Positions 44,129-52,411 of a stretch of DNA of 64,000 nucleotides are shown here, one piece after another. The translations under genes and the position numbers were made by a program. The notes below the pieces were generated by a model that had not been told where the DNA came from, did not search any database, and saw nothing but the letters and a program-made list of their open reading frames with translations. This DNA is from Mobilibacterium timonense. GTDB lineage: Bacteria; Bacillota; Clostridia; Peptostreptococcales; Anaerovoracaceae. The stretch is taken from NCBI RefSeq assembly GCF_900155555.1, contig NZ_FUHN01000006.1, positions 310,001 through 374,000 on the forward strand. The letters are read 5' to 3'. Numbering within the stretch: position 1 is the stretch's first letter; the number at the start of each line of letters is the position of its first letter.

Positions 44129-44166
44129 AAGGAGGTGTCGCACCAAAGGGTGAGGCATCTCCTTTT
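44129..44166 (+). terminator. Rho-independent terminator after pepP
   Basis: AAGGAGGTGTCGCACC pairs with GGTGAGGCATCTCCTT around AAAG, with one mismatch and two G-T pairs, then TT. The rest of the 44037-44388 gap is non-coding. Confidence 0.8.
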
Positions 44167-44323
44167 CAATACTCGCATTTCTGTGTCAATGGCGTATCAC
44201 CGGGGACGTTCACACTGACACATTTTGTGTCGCTGGGGACATTTCGCACTGGCACATCCCCACATCTCGACTCACTCCCGGGAGAGCAGCTGCAGCGAGC
44301 TTTCTTTTTTCCGGGAGACATCG

Positions 44324-44368
44324 CAGTTAGGAACATTACAGTTAGGAACATTACAGTTAGGAAAGATC
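44324..44368. repeat. Three tandem copies of a 15-bp unit (CAGTTAGGAACATTA)
   Basis: Copies at 44324-44338 and 44339-44353 are identical; the third (44354-44368) differs in its last bases. They lie 20 bp beyond the stop of the PD-(D/E)XK-like gene, so could not be its promoter. Confidence 0.85.
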
Positions 44369-44388
44369 GGCATCAAGGATGGCGCAAG

Positions 44389-44964
44389 TCATCTGGCTGT
44401 CCACTTTCCACTGGCTATGTCAGAAATGATCCCCTCCACAAGTTCGATGTCCAATGGATGATCGGCGGATTCGAATGTGGCGATCAGCTGGTGCCCCAGG
44501 TGGAATCCGTTGATCTCGTATTCGTTCAGCTTTTCCACTGCCTTGCTTGCATACTTCGGATCGTCCATCATCCCAAAATGTTCCCAGTATATTTCTTCTC
44601 TCGTCTCTGGATCGAGAAGTGTAAAATCAGGATAGACCCACTTTTCTGTCAGCGGAAGGAACAGGCCTCTTTCATACAAGAAGGGCAGTCCGAAATCCTT
44701 GAGATCAGTGGCAAGGATGTGTTCGGATTTGGAACGAGTGCGTATGCTGCTGACGCTGCCAAATCGCTTGCTTTCTTCTTTCAGTTTAAGGAACCTCGCA
44801 GGTCGATTGAGCCACCATTCAAAAAATTTATCATCTGAAAGGTAATAAGGTTTCACAAGCTCGATCATTCTGTCCGACATGGTCGATGTCATGGACTCAA
44901 TGGTGCCATCCGGATAGAAATTAATAATACGCAGACAAAGATCGAGTTCCACGGAATAGATCAT
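44389..44964 (-). CDS. PD-(D/E)XK-like hypothetical protein
   Basis: The 191-residue protein is a paralogue of the one at 22577-23176. The shared block is SKSEHILATDLKDFGLPFLY followed by ERGLF, then YPDFTLLDPETREEIYWEHF and GMMDDPKY, LIATFES. The P-D-F..E-I-Y-W-E-H pattern suggests a PD-(D/E)XK nuclease-like active site. I do not recognise a characterised member. The start at 44964 has only a weak ribosome binding site, and a CCACGG repeat motif lies within its first codons. The N-terminal part differs from the paralogue. Role could be defence or DNA repair, but that is speculation. Confidence 0.62.
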   Translation of the reverse strand: MIYSVELDLCLRIINFYPDGTIESMTSTMSDRMIELVKPYYLSDDKFFEWWLNRPARFLKLKEESKRFGSVSSIRTRSKSEHILATDLKDFGLPFLYERGLFLPLTEKWVYPDFTLLDPETREEIYWEHFGMMDDPKYASKAVEKLNEYEINGFHLGHQLIATFESADHPLDIELVEGIISDIASGKWTAR

Positions 44965-45203
44965 AGTGCCGGTTCCCGTGGCATTTTATTTATAGAGGTA
45001 CCACGGAAAATATTAAATTCATGAATCTCGTGGAACCTGTTTTACAAAAGAGCCACGGAAAAGGGAGAAATGATAAATCGAGTGGTATCGAGTGGTATCT
45101 TTTTCGCATAAGTTCCACGGAATTTAAAAAAATGTCTGATCCCGTGGAACCCGCCGTGCGAAAGAGCCACGGAAAAGAGACGATCGCTGGATCCCGTGGC
45201 ATT
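44946..45203. repeat. Array of alternating CCACGG / CCGTGG motifs
   Basis: CCACGG occurs at 44949, 45001, 45053, 45115 and 45167, and its complement CCGTGG (or CGTGG) at 44976, 45029, 45142 and 45194, strictly alternating in orientation apart from a degenerate GAGTGGTATC pair near 45080. Two longer units (CGTGGAACC..GAGCCACGGAAAAG) are nearly identical at 45029-45062 and 45143-45176. Each adjacent pair can form a hairpin. The remainder of the 44965-45407 gap is non-coding. Confidence 0.75.
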
Positions 45204-45325
45204 TTTCCAGACCGTAATATTTTACATCATCAACGAAATGCCGCTGATGTAGGGCATCCGTGTGACCAGTGCGCCGCAGTCACCGCGACCGAGGTGCGGC
45301 TTTTCCAGGTCGGTCCAACAATGGA

Positions 45326-45382
45326 CACTGACCGCGAACCAAATCTGCCGGGGCACTGACCGCGAAACAGATTTGCCTGGGG
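45326..45382. repeat. Tandem duplication of a 28-29 bp unit
   Basis: CACTGACCGCGAACCAAATC.. (45326-45353) is repeated at 45354-45382 with a few changes. It lies 26 bp beyond the stop codon of the LysR gene on the minus strand. Confidence 0.8.
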
Positions 45383-45407
45383 CGCCGCCTGTGGTACCTA
45401 CTGCGGC

Positions 45408-46364
45408 CTAGATCTGCCGGAGGGCGCCGTCGACTATTATGTCTTTTGAAAACTCCTCCATGGCCCGGCTGAAGTACCGGGCTTTTTTCCAGTAAAAGTA
45501 GATGTTCCGCGTCGCCAGGGGGCTTCCGAGCCGGTAGCAGCAGAGCGAGTCGTCGCCGGACGTCTTCGACAGGAGCAGCTGTCCCACGAAGGCTATGCCG
45601 CCGCCTGAGCTCGAGATATTGTAGGCGGTCTGCTGCTGATCCAGGAGATACGCGATGTCAGGGTGGAAGCCTTGCTCCTGGCAGATCCTGAGGGCCCGCG
45701 AGCCCGTGTCGTTGACGCTGCGCAGGATGACAAAGGGCAGGCTTTCGAACTTTTCCAGAGGCACCGGCAGGTGATCCTCACCGCAGAACTCCGGATCCCT
45801 GATCGAGTCCAGGGGCACCTGGTATTTTGTCAGCTCCGCGTTGATGGAATAACTCCGGGGGACCGTGAGGAGGAGCTCCTCGTCGCCGACGCATTTTCGC
45901 TGGAAGACGGCCGGGTCCAGCTCCTTGTTGTCCAGGAGGAAGTCGATCTTGCCGTCCCGGAGAAGGGTGATCAGCTCCGAGGACTTGGCCTCCTCGAGGG
46001 AGATGTCGAGCTCAGGGTATTTTCTGGAAAAGCGGGCTATCATCCGCGGCAGTACCCACGAGGAGAAAAAGCTGCTGCCGCCGAGGCGCAGTGTCCCGGT
46101 CTTCAGCGTGCCCATGTCGTTGACGTAGGAATGAAAATCCTTCTGGATGCTCATGATCTCCTCGGCGCTCTTGATATACGCCCTGCCGACGTCGGTGAGC
46201 TCAAGGGGTTTGGTGCTCCTGTCGAAGAGCGGGTATCCGATCTTCTGCTCGATGCGCTTAACGTTCGCGCTGAGAGACGGCTGAGAGATGTAGAGATTCT
46301 CGGCGGCCTTGGAAAAGCTCTTTTCCTTGTAGACCTCGTACACGTATTCCATTCCACGAAACAT
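45408..46364 (-). CDS. LysR-family transcriptional regulator, divergent from pckA
   Basis: The 318-residue protein has the LysR HTH (KEKSFSKAAENLYISQPSLS, ANVKRIEQKIG) and the effector-binding domain (SGGGIAFVGQLLL). AAAAGGAGCGACGT precedes the ATG at 46364. It is divergently transcribed from the PEP carboxykinase gene with 154 bp between the two starts, the classical layout for LysR control of the neighbour. Confidence 0.92.
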   Translation of the reverse strand: MFRGMEYVYEVYKEKSFSKAAENLYISQPSLSANVKRIEQKIGYPLFDRSTKPLELTDVGRAYIKSAEEIMSIQKDFHSYVNDMGTLKTGTLRLGGSSFFSSWVLPRMIARFSRKYPELDISLEEAKSSELITLLRDGKIDFLLDNKELDPAVFQRKCVGDEELLLTVPRSYSINAELTKYQVPLDSIRDPEFCGEDHLPVPLEKFESLPFVILRSVNDTGSRALRICQEQGFHPDIAYLLDQQQTAYNISSSGGGIAFVGQLLLSKTSGDDSLCCYRLGSPLATRNIYFYWKKARYFSRAMEEFSKDIIVDGALRQI

Positions 46365-46409
46365 ACGTCGCTCCTTTTCCTGTTTTCCGGCTCAAACACA
46401 CTTTCCACG

Positions 46410-46479
46410 ATATAGCGTAAAAACTATATAAAAAATAAAAATATATATATTAGCCTATGCACTTCCAGGACATTATACT
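46410..46479 (+). promoter_or_regulatory. Candidate LysR operator and pckA promoter
   Basis: ATATAG-N8-CTATAT at 46410-46429 is an inverted repeat of the size expected for a LysR-type binding site. A TATACT -10 for pckA lies at 46474-46479 with no good -35, as is common for LysR-activated promoters. The position would also suit autoregulation of the LysR gene. Confidence 0.55.
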
Positions 46480-46518
46480 TTATCCGTAAGAAAAATGGAA
46501 ACAGTGGAGGTTGAAATA

Positions 46519-48120
46519 ATGAATTTCCTGGATCTGCAAGGCATAAATCCATCAAAAGTGCACCATAACGCCAGTACAGCAGAGCTGGTCAGCGACGCGC
46601 TGAGAAGAAACGAAGGGATGCTCACCGACACGGGAGCCCTGGCCGTCCGCACGGGCAAGTACACCGGCCGATCCCCTGAGGACAAGTTCATCGTGGATTC
46701 CGCCGGCACGCATTCCAGGATACACTGGGGCAAGGTGAACCGCCCGGTGTCCCGCCAGGTGTTCAACCAGATACGCGAGGAGATGATCAGGTATCTCGAT
46801 GGAAAAGAGATCTTCGTTTTTGACGGTTTTGCGGGGGCGGACCCGAAGTATCGCAGGAAGTTCAGGATCATCAACGAGAAGGCCTGGCAGAATCTCTTCA
46901 TTCACGACCTACTCATAAGGCCTGACCAGGAAGAGCTGGAGGAATTTCTGAACCCTGATTTCACCATCCTGTCAGTCCCTGGATACAAGTGCGACTTCCG
47001 CCGCTTCGGCATCCATTCCGAGGCTGCCATCATGATCGACTACGACGCCCATCAGGCCATAATCGCAGGGACCGCATACGCCGGCGAGATAAAAAAGACC
47101 GTCTTTTCCATAATGAACTACGTGCTCCCTGTGGAGAACAACGTTCTTCCGATGCACTGCTCCTCAAACATGGACCCGGTGACTGGAGACACGGCTGTTT
47201 TCTTTGGCCTCTCGGGGACCGGAAAGACAACGCTTTCCGCGGATCCTTCCCGCATGCTCATCGGGGATGACGAGCACGGCTGGTCCAGGGACGGCGTTTT
47301 CAACATCGAGGGCGGATGCTACGCGAAGTGCATCGACCTCAAGGAAGAGGAGCAGCCTGAGATTTTCCACGCCGTGAAATTCGGAGCGGTGGTGGAGAAC
47401 GTGGCAGTGGATCCGCATACGGGAGCAATGGACTTTTCCGACAGGACCCTCACGGAAAACACCAGGGTGGGATACCCACTTGATTTCATAACCAACTCAG
47501 TTGCCGAAGAAAGGGGCGGTATCCCTAAGACGGTGATCTTCCTCACCGCAGATTCCTTCGGGGTGCTGCCGCCGATCTCCAGGCTTTCCAACGAGGCGGC
47601 AATGTACCAGTTCGTCACGGGCTTCACCGCGAAGCTTGCGGGTACCGAGAGGGGAGTAAAGGAGCCGCAGCCGACATTTTCCACGCTGTTCGGTGAACCG
47701 TTCATGCCTCTCAAGGCCGAGACCTACGCCAGGATGCTGGGAGAGCGCCTTGAAAAATACGGGACAAAAGTATATCTCGTGAACACCGGCTGGTCCGGCG
47801 GCCCGTATGGTACGGGGCGCAGGATGAAGCTCAGCTACACCAGGGCGATGATCAGGGCGGCTCTGGCCGGCAGGCTGGAAAAGCAGGAGTTCGTCCACGA
47901 CGACCTGTTCAACCTGGACGTGCCGAAGGCTTGTCCGGGGGTCCCTGCGGAGATCCTGAACCCGCGGAACACGTGGAAGGACAAGAACGCATACGATCAG
48001 CAGGCTCTCCGTCTGGCGGAGATGTTCGAGAAGAACTTCCAGGAAAAGTATCCCGACATGCCGGAGGAGATCGCCACTGCGGGACCGCATCCCGAGGCTC
48101 TGGAGTCGAAGGCTGTTTAG
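46519..48120 (+). CDS. pckA: Phosphoenolpyruvate carboxykinase (ATP)
   Basis: The 533-residue enzyme interconverts oxaloacetate + ATP and PEP + CO2 + ADP. Motifs: AVRTGKYTGRSPEDKF (substrate site), GLSGTGKTTLSADP (P-loop) and IGDDEHGWSRDGVFNIEGGC (kinase-2 and metal site). The ATG at 46519 follows GGAGG by 8 bp; an ATG at 46495 lacks a binding site. In anaerobes the enzyme often runs towards CO2 fixation. A divergent LysR gene probably controls it, and a strong terminator follows at 48260. Confidence 0.96.
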   Translation: MNFLDLQGINPSKVHHNASTAELVSDALRRNEGMLTDTGALAVRTGKYTGRSPEDKFIVDSAGTHSRIHWGKVNRPVSRQVFNQIREEMIRYLDGKEIFVFDGFAGADPKYRRKFRIINEKAWQNLFIHDLLIRPDQEELEEFLNPDFTILSVPGYKCDFRRFGIHSEAAIMIDYDAHQAIIAGTAYAGEIKKTVFSIMNYVLPVENNVLPMHCSSNMDPVTGDTAVFFGLSGTGKTTLSADPSRMLIGDDEHGWSRDGVFNIEGGCYAKCIDLKEEEQPEIFHAVKFGAVVENVAVDPHTGAMDFSDRTLTENTRVGYPLDFITNSVAEERGGIPKTVIFLTADSFGVLPPISRLSNEAAMYQFVTGFTAKLAGTERGVKEPQPTFSTLFGEPFMPLKAETYARMLGERLEKYGTKVYLVNTGWSGGPYGTGRRMKLSYTRAMIRAALAGRLEKQEFVHDDLFNLDVPKACPGVPAEILNPRNTWKDKNAYDQQALRLAEMFEKNFQEKYPDMPEEIATAGPHPEALESKAV

Positions 48121-48259
48121 GACCGGAGTGTCGCGGTCTGTATCTTCGGGCGGAGGCCGGTGCCGGTAATTGAATATGTTTGACCAGAGGGAAGCCCGGG
48201 CATATACTAGGCGTAAGCCTGACCGCCCTCCGGTGATGTTTCTTATGAAAAAAGTTTTC

Positions 48260-48294
48260 AAAGGACGCTGCGGCAGACGCATCGTCCTTTTTTT
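48260..48294 (+). terminator. Rho-independent terminator downstream of pckA
   Basis: AAAGGACG-C-TGCG pairs with CGCA-T-CGTCCTTT around GCAGA, then T-run to 48294. It sits in the 310-bp non-coding gap 48121-48430. Confidence 0.9.
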
Positions 48295-48430
48295 GCGGGA
48301 ACTCCCGAGGGTCACGGGACGCGCGCAAGCCTGCGAGGAGCGCGGGAGTATGCATATCGCCGCATATTCTGACATGACTGCGCTGCGCGCCAGTGGAAAA
48401 GGTCGCGGGTAATTGGAGGCGTTTACGGAA

Positions 48431-49012
48431 ATGACGGGATTTGATGAAAGCGAAAAGCTGATTTTTGCCGGCCAGCTGCTCCTGGCCCTGTGCTGCGGAA
48501 TCTACATCCCGTGGTGGTTCAAGGTCTTCAAGCCGGGGCAACCCCACGACTGGGTGGCCGGAGGAGCGGGTGCGATGCTCCTGATGACGTTCCTCTCGGG
48601 ACTCGCCGGGTTCGTTCTGACCACCATGGGGAACAGCCGGGCGGAGAGCACGAGAGATTTTTTTCCGGGCTTCCATCCTCTGATGGCAGGCGTGATACTG
48701 TACTTCGCCATGATGGCCCTGACGGTGGCCGCCTTTCACCGCCCGGTGACCACAGAGCTTTTCCTGATCACCGGATGGCTGGTGCTGGAGGTCGTGACGG
48801 TCAACGCGCTGTACGGCACGGAACGCTTCGGCCACGGGATGGCCGTGGGTGCGATAGCGGTGGAGACAGCGGTATTCGCCGCGAACATGATACTATATGT
48901 TCTCTATTACCGGGTTGACCAGTGGCTGGCCTACCGGCTGGCGGCGGTGCCGCTGGCGCTGGACGGGGTGGTCATGCTCGCCATAGCCGGGATGATGTTT
49001 TTGCGAAGGTAG
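48431..49012 (+). CDS. Integral membrane protein of unknown function
   Basis: The ~193-residue protein has about six hydrophobic segments (for example LIFAGQLLLALCCGIYIPWW, MLLMTFLSGLAGFVLTTMG, ITGWLVLEVVTVNALYG). I do not recognise a named family. GGAGG lies 11 bp before the ATG at 48431; the frame is open back to a TTG at 48413. Nothing in the neighbourhood fixes its role. Confidence 0.65.
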   Translation: MTGFDESEKLIFAGQLLLALCCGIYIPWWFKVFKPGQPHDWVAGGAGAMLLMTFLSGLAGFVLTTMGNSRAESTRDFFPGFHPLMAGVILYFAMMALTVAAFHRPVTTELFLITGWLVLEVVTVNALYGTERFGHGMAVGAIAVETAVFAANMILYVLYYRVDQWLAYRLAAVPLALDGVVMLAIAGMMFLRR

Positions 49013-49094
49013 ATCAATGAATTTTCTTGAAGAACGGATAATACAGTCCATGAACGACGAGACTGGGGATATAACATTCAGAAGGGGGTATTAA

Positions 49095-49661
49095 ATGGAA
49101 AAACTCACACTTGAGGAAGCGAAGAAGATCAATGCCACCATGGTCACGGAGGAGCACCTGATCCTCCACGCGGCGAACGTTTCCGCCGCCATGGGCGCCA
49201 TGGCCGATCACTTCGGAGAGGACAAGGAGGAGTGGGAGGCAGTCGGCTGGCTACACGACTTCGATTACGAAAAATATCCTGAGGAGCACCTGGCCCACAC
49301 CGAGGAGCCTCTGCGGGAACTGGGAGTGCCGGAGGCCGACATCAGGGCTATACTGGCGCACGGCTACGGCCTCTGCAACGACGTAAAGCCTGAGACGAAC
49401 ATGGAAAAAAGCCTTTTCACCGTCGACGAGCTCACGGGCATCGTCCAGGCAGCCGCGAGGATGCGCCCTAACGGCATCACCGACATGGAGCTGAAGAGCT
49501 TCATGAAAAAGTGGAAGGACAAGCGCTTTGCCGCCAAGTGCGACAGGCCGCTGATACTCCAGGGCTGCGAGATGCTGGGCATGGACATCAGGGACGTGGC
49601 AGCCATCGTTATACAGGGCATGAAGGACCACGCAGAAGAGCTGCAGCTTACGGGAAAGTAA
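49095..49661 (+). CDS. HD-domain (HDIG-type) hydrolase
   Basis: The 188-residue protein has H in LILHAANVSAAMGAMADHFG, the HD pair in AVGWLHDFDYEKYPEEHLAH and ILAHGYG, as in small HDIG-domain proteins. The substrate is unknown. GAAGGGGGTATTAA lies upstream. It is followed after 12 bp by a nitroreductase gene with its own AAGGAGG site, so the two are likely co-transcribed. Confidence 0.82.
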   Translation: MEKLTLEEAKKINATMVTEEHLILHAANVSAAMGAMADHFGEDKEEWEAVGWLHDFDYEKYPEEHLAHTEEPLRELGVPEADIRAILAHGYGLCNDVKPETNMEKSLFTVDELTGIVQAAARMRPNGITDMELKSFMKKWKDKRFAAKCDRPLILQGCEMLGMDIRDVAAIVIQGMKDHAEELQLTGK

Positions 49662-49673
49662 AAGGAGGACAAC

Positions 49674-50246
49674 ATGAGCATAATAAATTCACTCGAAAAA
49701 AGAAGAAGTTTCTATCAGATCAACAAGGAGCTGCCTGTGTCTGAGGCAGAGGTGGTGGACACCATCAAGAGGGCAGTGGTACTGGTGCCTGACGCCTTCA
49801 ACATGCAGAGCGCCAGAGTCATCGTGGCTCTGGGCGAAAAGCAGGACGAGCTCTGGGACGCCATCTACGACGCCTTCGGCGGCAAGGTGAAGAGGGAGAA
49901 GATCGACGGCTTCAAGGCCGGCGCCGGCACCGTGCTGTATTTCATCGACAACAGCGTCGTGGAGGGCATGCAGGAGCAGTTCCAGCCGTACGCCGAAAAC
50001 TTCCCGATCTGGGCGCAGCAGGCCAATGGCATGCTCCAGATCTCCATCTGGACCGCGCTCCGCGACCTGGGTATCGGCGCCAACATCCAGCACTACAACC
50101 CGGTGATCGACGAAACGGTTAAAAAACTTTTCGACGTCCCTGAGAACTACAAGCTCATCGCTCAGATGCCTTTTGGCGGGATCGTGGCTCAGCCCGACCC
50201 GAAGCCGGAACAGGATCCGGACGCGAGGGTAAAGGTATTCAGATAG
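49674..50246 (+). CDS. Nitroreductase-family flavoprotein
   Basis: The 190-residue protein has the FMN-binding motif EKRRSFYQINKELPVSEAEV near the N-terminus, VPDAFNMQSARVIVALG, and QISIWTALRDLGIGANIQHY with late PFGGIVAQP. It fits the HBN1/YdfN-type nitroreductase group, NAD(P)H-dependent reductases that work as dimers. AAAGGAGGACAAC precedes the ATG. Confidence 0.88.
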   Translation: MSIINSLEKRRSFYQINKELPVSEAEVVDTIKRAVVLVPDAFNMQSARVIVALGEKQDELWDAIYDAFGGKVKREKIDGFKAGAGTVLYFIDNSVVEGMQEQFQPYAENFPIWAQQANGMLQISIWTALRDLGIGANIQHYNPVIDETVKKLFDVPENYKLIAQMPFGGIVAQPDPKPEQDPDARVKVFR

Positions 50247-50383
50247 CCGAGTGCGTTCGGCGCGGTCTGGGACGGTAAGACTCAGATGATGGACCGTGAG
50301 ACCTGGCCGGCAGACCAGGATCCGGACGATGCGCTTCCGGGCGCGGCCTGGACATAAAACAAAAATCGAGGAGAGACGCGAAA

Positions 50384-51388
50384 ATGAGATATCTTATTGT
50401 CGGTGCAGGCGGGACCGGCGGCATCCTGGGATATTATCTTTCCAGGGCCGGCCGCGACTGCGTACTCATCGCCAGGGGGGAGCACCTCAGGGTGATGAGG
50501 GAAAAGGGCCTGACGGTCCTGCATCAATGGGAGGACAGGTCTGAGACCCAGCCGGTGCAGGCTTATTCGATGGAAGAGTATCTGGCTGATGATCGGGAGA
50601 ATGCCGGCGCTGCTGGCTGCGCTGATGGCCTTGGCGGCAGTACTGCAGTTGCTACCGAAGGCTCTGCCGCACCTGATGTGATCTTCGTCTGCGTGAAGGA
50701 ATATTCCCTCGAAAGCGTCGTGCCGTTTCTGAACTCCGCCGCAGGCCCGGACACCGTGATAATTCCGATTTTGAACATCTTCGGCACCGGGGGCCGCCTC
50801 CAGGAAAAGCTTCCTGGCAAATACGTCCTCGACGGTTGCATCTATGTATCCGCCAACCGCGAGGCCCCGGGCCTGATCCGCCAGCACGCTCCGATTTTGA
50901 GGGTGCTCTTCGGCGCCCGCAGGGGACAGGAGGCGCGGCCGGTGCTGGACGAGATCCAGAAAGACCTTAACGTCTGCGGTATCACCGGCATCCACTCCGA
51001 AAACATCGAGCGCGATGCCCTCGGAAAATTTTCTTACGTGTCGCCGATCGGTGCCGCCGGCCTGTATTTCGGCGCGGTTGCCGGGGATTTCCAGTGCGAC
51101 CTGGAAAAGAGGGCTTTCTTCGCCGCCATGATCCGGGAGATCGCTCGGCTGGCGGAAGCCATGGATTTTCCGTTCCAGGAGGACTACGTGGAACTCAACA
51201 TGGAGATCATGGATAAGTTGCCGCCGGAAACGGACACATCCATGCAGCGCGACGTGGCCGCCGGAAGGCAGTCTGAGGTGGATGGTCTGGTCTACCAGGT
51301 GGTCCTCATGGGGAAAAAGTACGGGCTGTCTCTGCCATGCTACGAGAAGGTGGCCGCAGAACTGGAGAGGAGAGGGCTGAGAAAATAG
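50384..51388 (+). CDS. Ketopantoate reductase-family protein (ApbA/PanE)
   Basis: The 334-residue protein has the N-terminal NADP-binding motif YLIVGAGGTGGILGYYLSRA, and the middle signature VIFVCVKEYSLESVVPFL. The C-terminal helical domain contains KFSYVSPIGAAGLYFGAVAG and later DTSMQRDVAAGRQSEVDGLV, the catalytic-domain signature of PanE. It could supply pantoate for coenzyme A, but ApbA/PanE paralogues with other 2-oxo-acid substrates are frequent. GAGGAGAGACGCGAAA precedes the ATG. Confidence 0.88.
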   Translation: MRYLIVGAGGTGGILGYYLSRAGRDCVLIARGEHLRVMREKGLTVLHQWEDRSETQPVQAYSMEEYLADDRENAGAAGCADGLGGSTAVATEGSAAPDVIFVCVKEYSLESVVPFLNSAAGPDTVIIPILNIFGTGGRLQEKLPGKYVLDGCIYVSANREAPGLIRQHAPILRVLFGARRGQEARPVLDEIQKDLNVCGITGIHSENIERDALGKFSYVSPIGAAGLYFGAVAGDFQCDLEKRAFFAAMIREIARLAEAMDFPFQEDYVELNMEIMDKLPPETDTSMQRDVAAGRQSEVDGLVYQVVLMGKKYGLSLPCYEKVAAELERRGLRK

Positions 51389-51405
51389 TTTGGACATCAT
51401 ATGGA

Positions 51406-51435
51406 CCCCGGCCAGAGATCGGCCGGGGCCTTTTT
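51406..51435 (+). terminator. Rho-independent terminator after the ApbA/PanE-like gene
   Basis: CCCCGGCC (51406-51413) pairs with GGCCGGGG (51421-51428), followed by CC and TTTTT. Confidence 0.9.
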
Positions 51436-51440
51436 ATGGA

Positions 51441-52060
51441 ATGCTGATCAGCGAGCGCGAGAAGGGTTTGGGTCTCATCAGCGAGTCACATGATAGTAAA
51501 TATATAGGACCGTGAGACCATCTCGTGTGACAGAATGATAGAAATCTTAGGTGAGGTTCGCTCGCTGCATAATTATGCTGTTTTATGCATAGAAATATCC
51601 ACAATTTCGGATGAAATTGTGGATACCGCTTTTTTGAGATGAGGATTTTCCAAGGGAAATGCCGATTTTCGGCGTTTCCCTTGGAAAATCTGCCGATAGA
51701 TCTCCTGAAAAAAAGAACATGATAATACAATCTCTGCCTTGGCGTCTGGGAATTGTCAGATCGTCACAGGAATCATACGCTGATAGTCTCAGACATATAG
51801 CAATGAGACCTGGGTGCCGACTGCGGTGAGACTGGTACTAGCTTGAAGACGGAATATAAATACTTTTTCTATTCATTACCCCGTCAGCTCCTCCGATCAC
51901 TAGAAAAAGTTCCAGGGGAAACGCCGAAAAAATGGCATGTTTATGGAATCAAAAATTTACATAAATATCCACAGCCCATTGTAGAAACTGTGCTGACTAT
52001 TTGTGCTGAAAAATTTCGCAACTGTCTATTTACAGCTGCGAAAATTCATGATTTTTGCGG
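51441..52060 (+). repeat. Large structured repeat, copy A (~620 bp)
   Basis: This AT-rich non-coding block is about nine-tenths identical by eye to 56481-57096 in the same orientation. It holds three clear hairpins: CCACAATTTC/GAAATTGTGG (51598-51623), CCAAGGGAAATGCCGA/CGGCGTTTCCCTTGG (51648-51682) and TTTCGCA..CTGT/ACAG..TGCGAAA (52014-52043). GTCTCA/TGAGAC motifs recur at least five times. A later CCAGGGGAAACGCC (51911) can pair at long range with the second hairpin. No open frame is conserved. A rho-independent terminator follows at 52062. Confidence 0.85.
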
Positions 52061-52061
52061 T

Positions 52062-52092
52062 ACGCAGGCGACTGGACGTCGCCTGCGTTTTT
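52062..52092 (+). terminator. Rho-independent terminator at the end of repeat copy A
   Basis: ACGCAGGCGAC (52062-52072) pairs perfectly with GTCGCCTGCGT (52078-52088), then TTTT. There is no gene directly upstream, so it would end a transcript of the repeat itself, supporting a non-coding RNA. Copy B lacks this hairpin. Confidence 0.8.
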
Positions 52093-52102
52093 CACCCGGG
52101 CG

Positions 52103-52230
52103 TCCCCGCAAGCGCATCGCGCCTCTCCGCTGCGAGCGCGTCGCATCATTTCGCGTCCCCCAGACCGCCGTAGGCTCGACCCGGGCGCCCCGCAAGCGCA
52201 TCGCGCTTTTCCCAACTCGCGCATAGCGCC
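52103..52230. repeat. GC-rich tail repeats following copy A
   Basis: CCCGCAAGCGCATCGCG, then CTCTCCGCTGCGAGCGCG and TCGCA at 52105-52145, and a partial second copy at about 52190-52215. The same unit follows copy B, which shows that the AT-rich repeat and this tail were duplicated or moved together. The rest of the gap to 52411 shows no gene. Confidence 0.7.
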
Positions 52231-52411
52231 AATTCGCAACCCGCTTTTTTTGCCAGTCCGCAATGCGTTTTCCAGGTGGCTACACCCGTCGGCTATCATA
52301 AAATCTAATACCTGATGTATCCAGTATACAAAACCTCGATCTTAATCTGGCATCTTTTGCGTTATCATTAAACTCGATATCACAAAATCAACATAGAAGA
52401 AGGTAAAGGTA

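Noticed and set aside
44166-44351. Short frame on the minus strand reading ..VPVRNVPSDTKCVSVNVPGD..
   Set aside because: It lies in repeat-rich intergenic DNA, lacks a binding site, and looks like translated repeats.
44946-45203. CCACGG field considered as a CRISPR
   Set aside because: The repeated motif is 6-13 bp, alternates in orientation, and spacers are too short and irregular.
51843-52226. 127-codon frame across repeat copy A and its tail
   Set aside because: The frame is not kept in copy B (57043-57327 differs in frame and length), so no protein is under selection.
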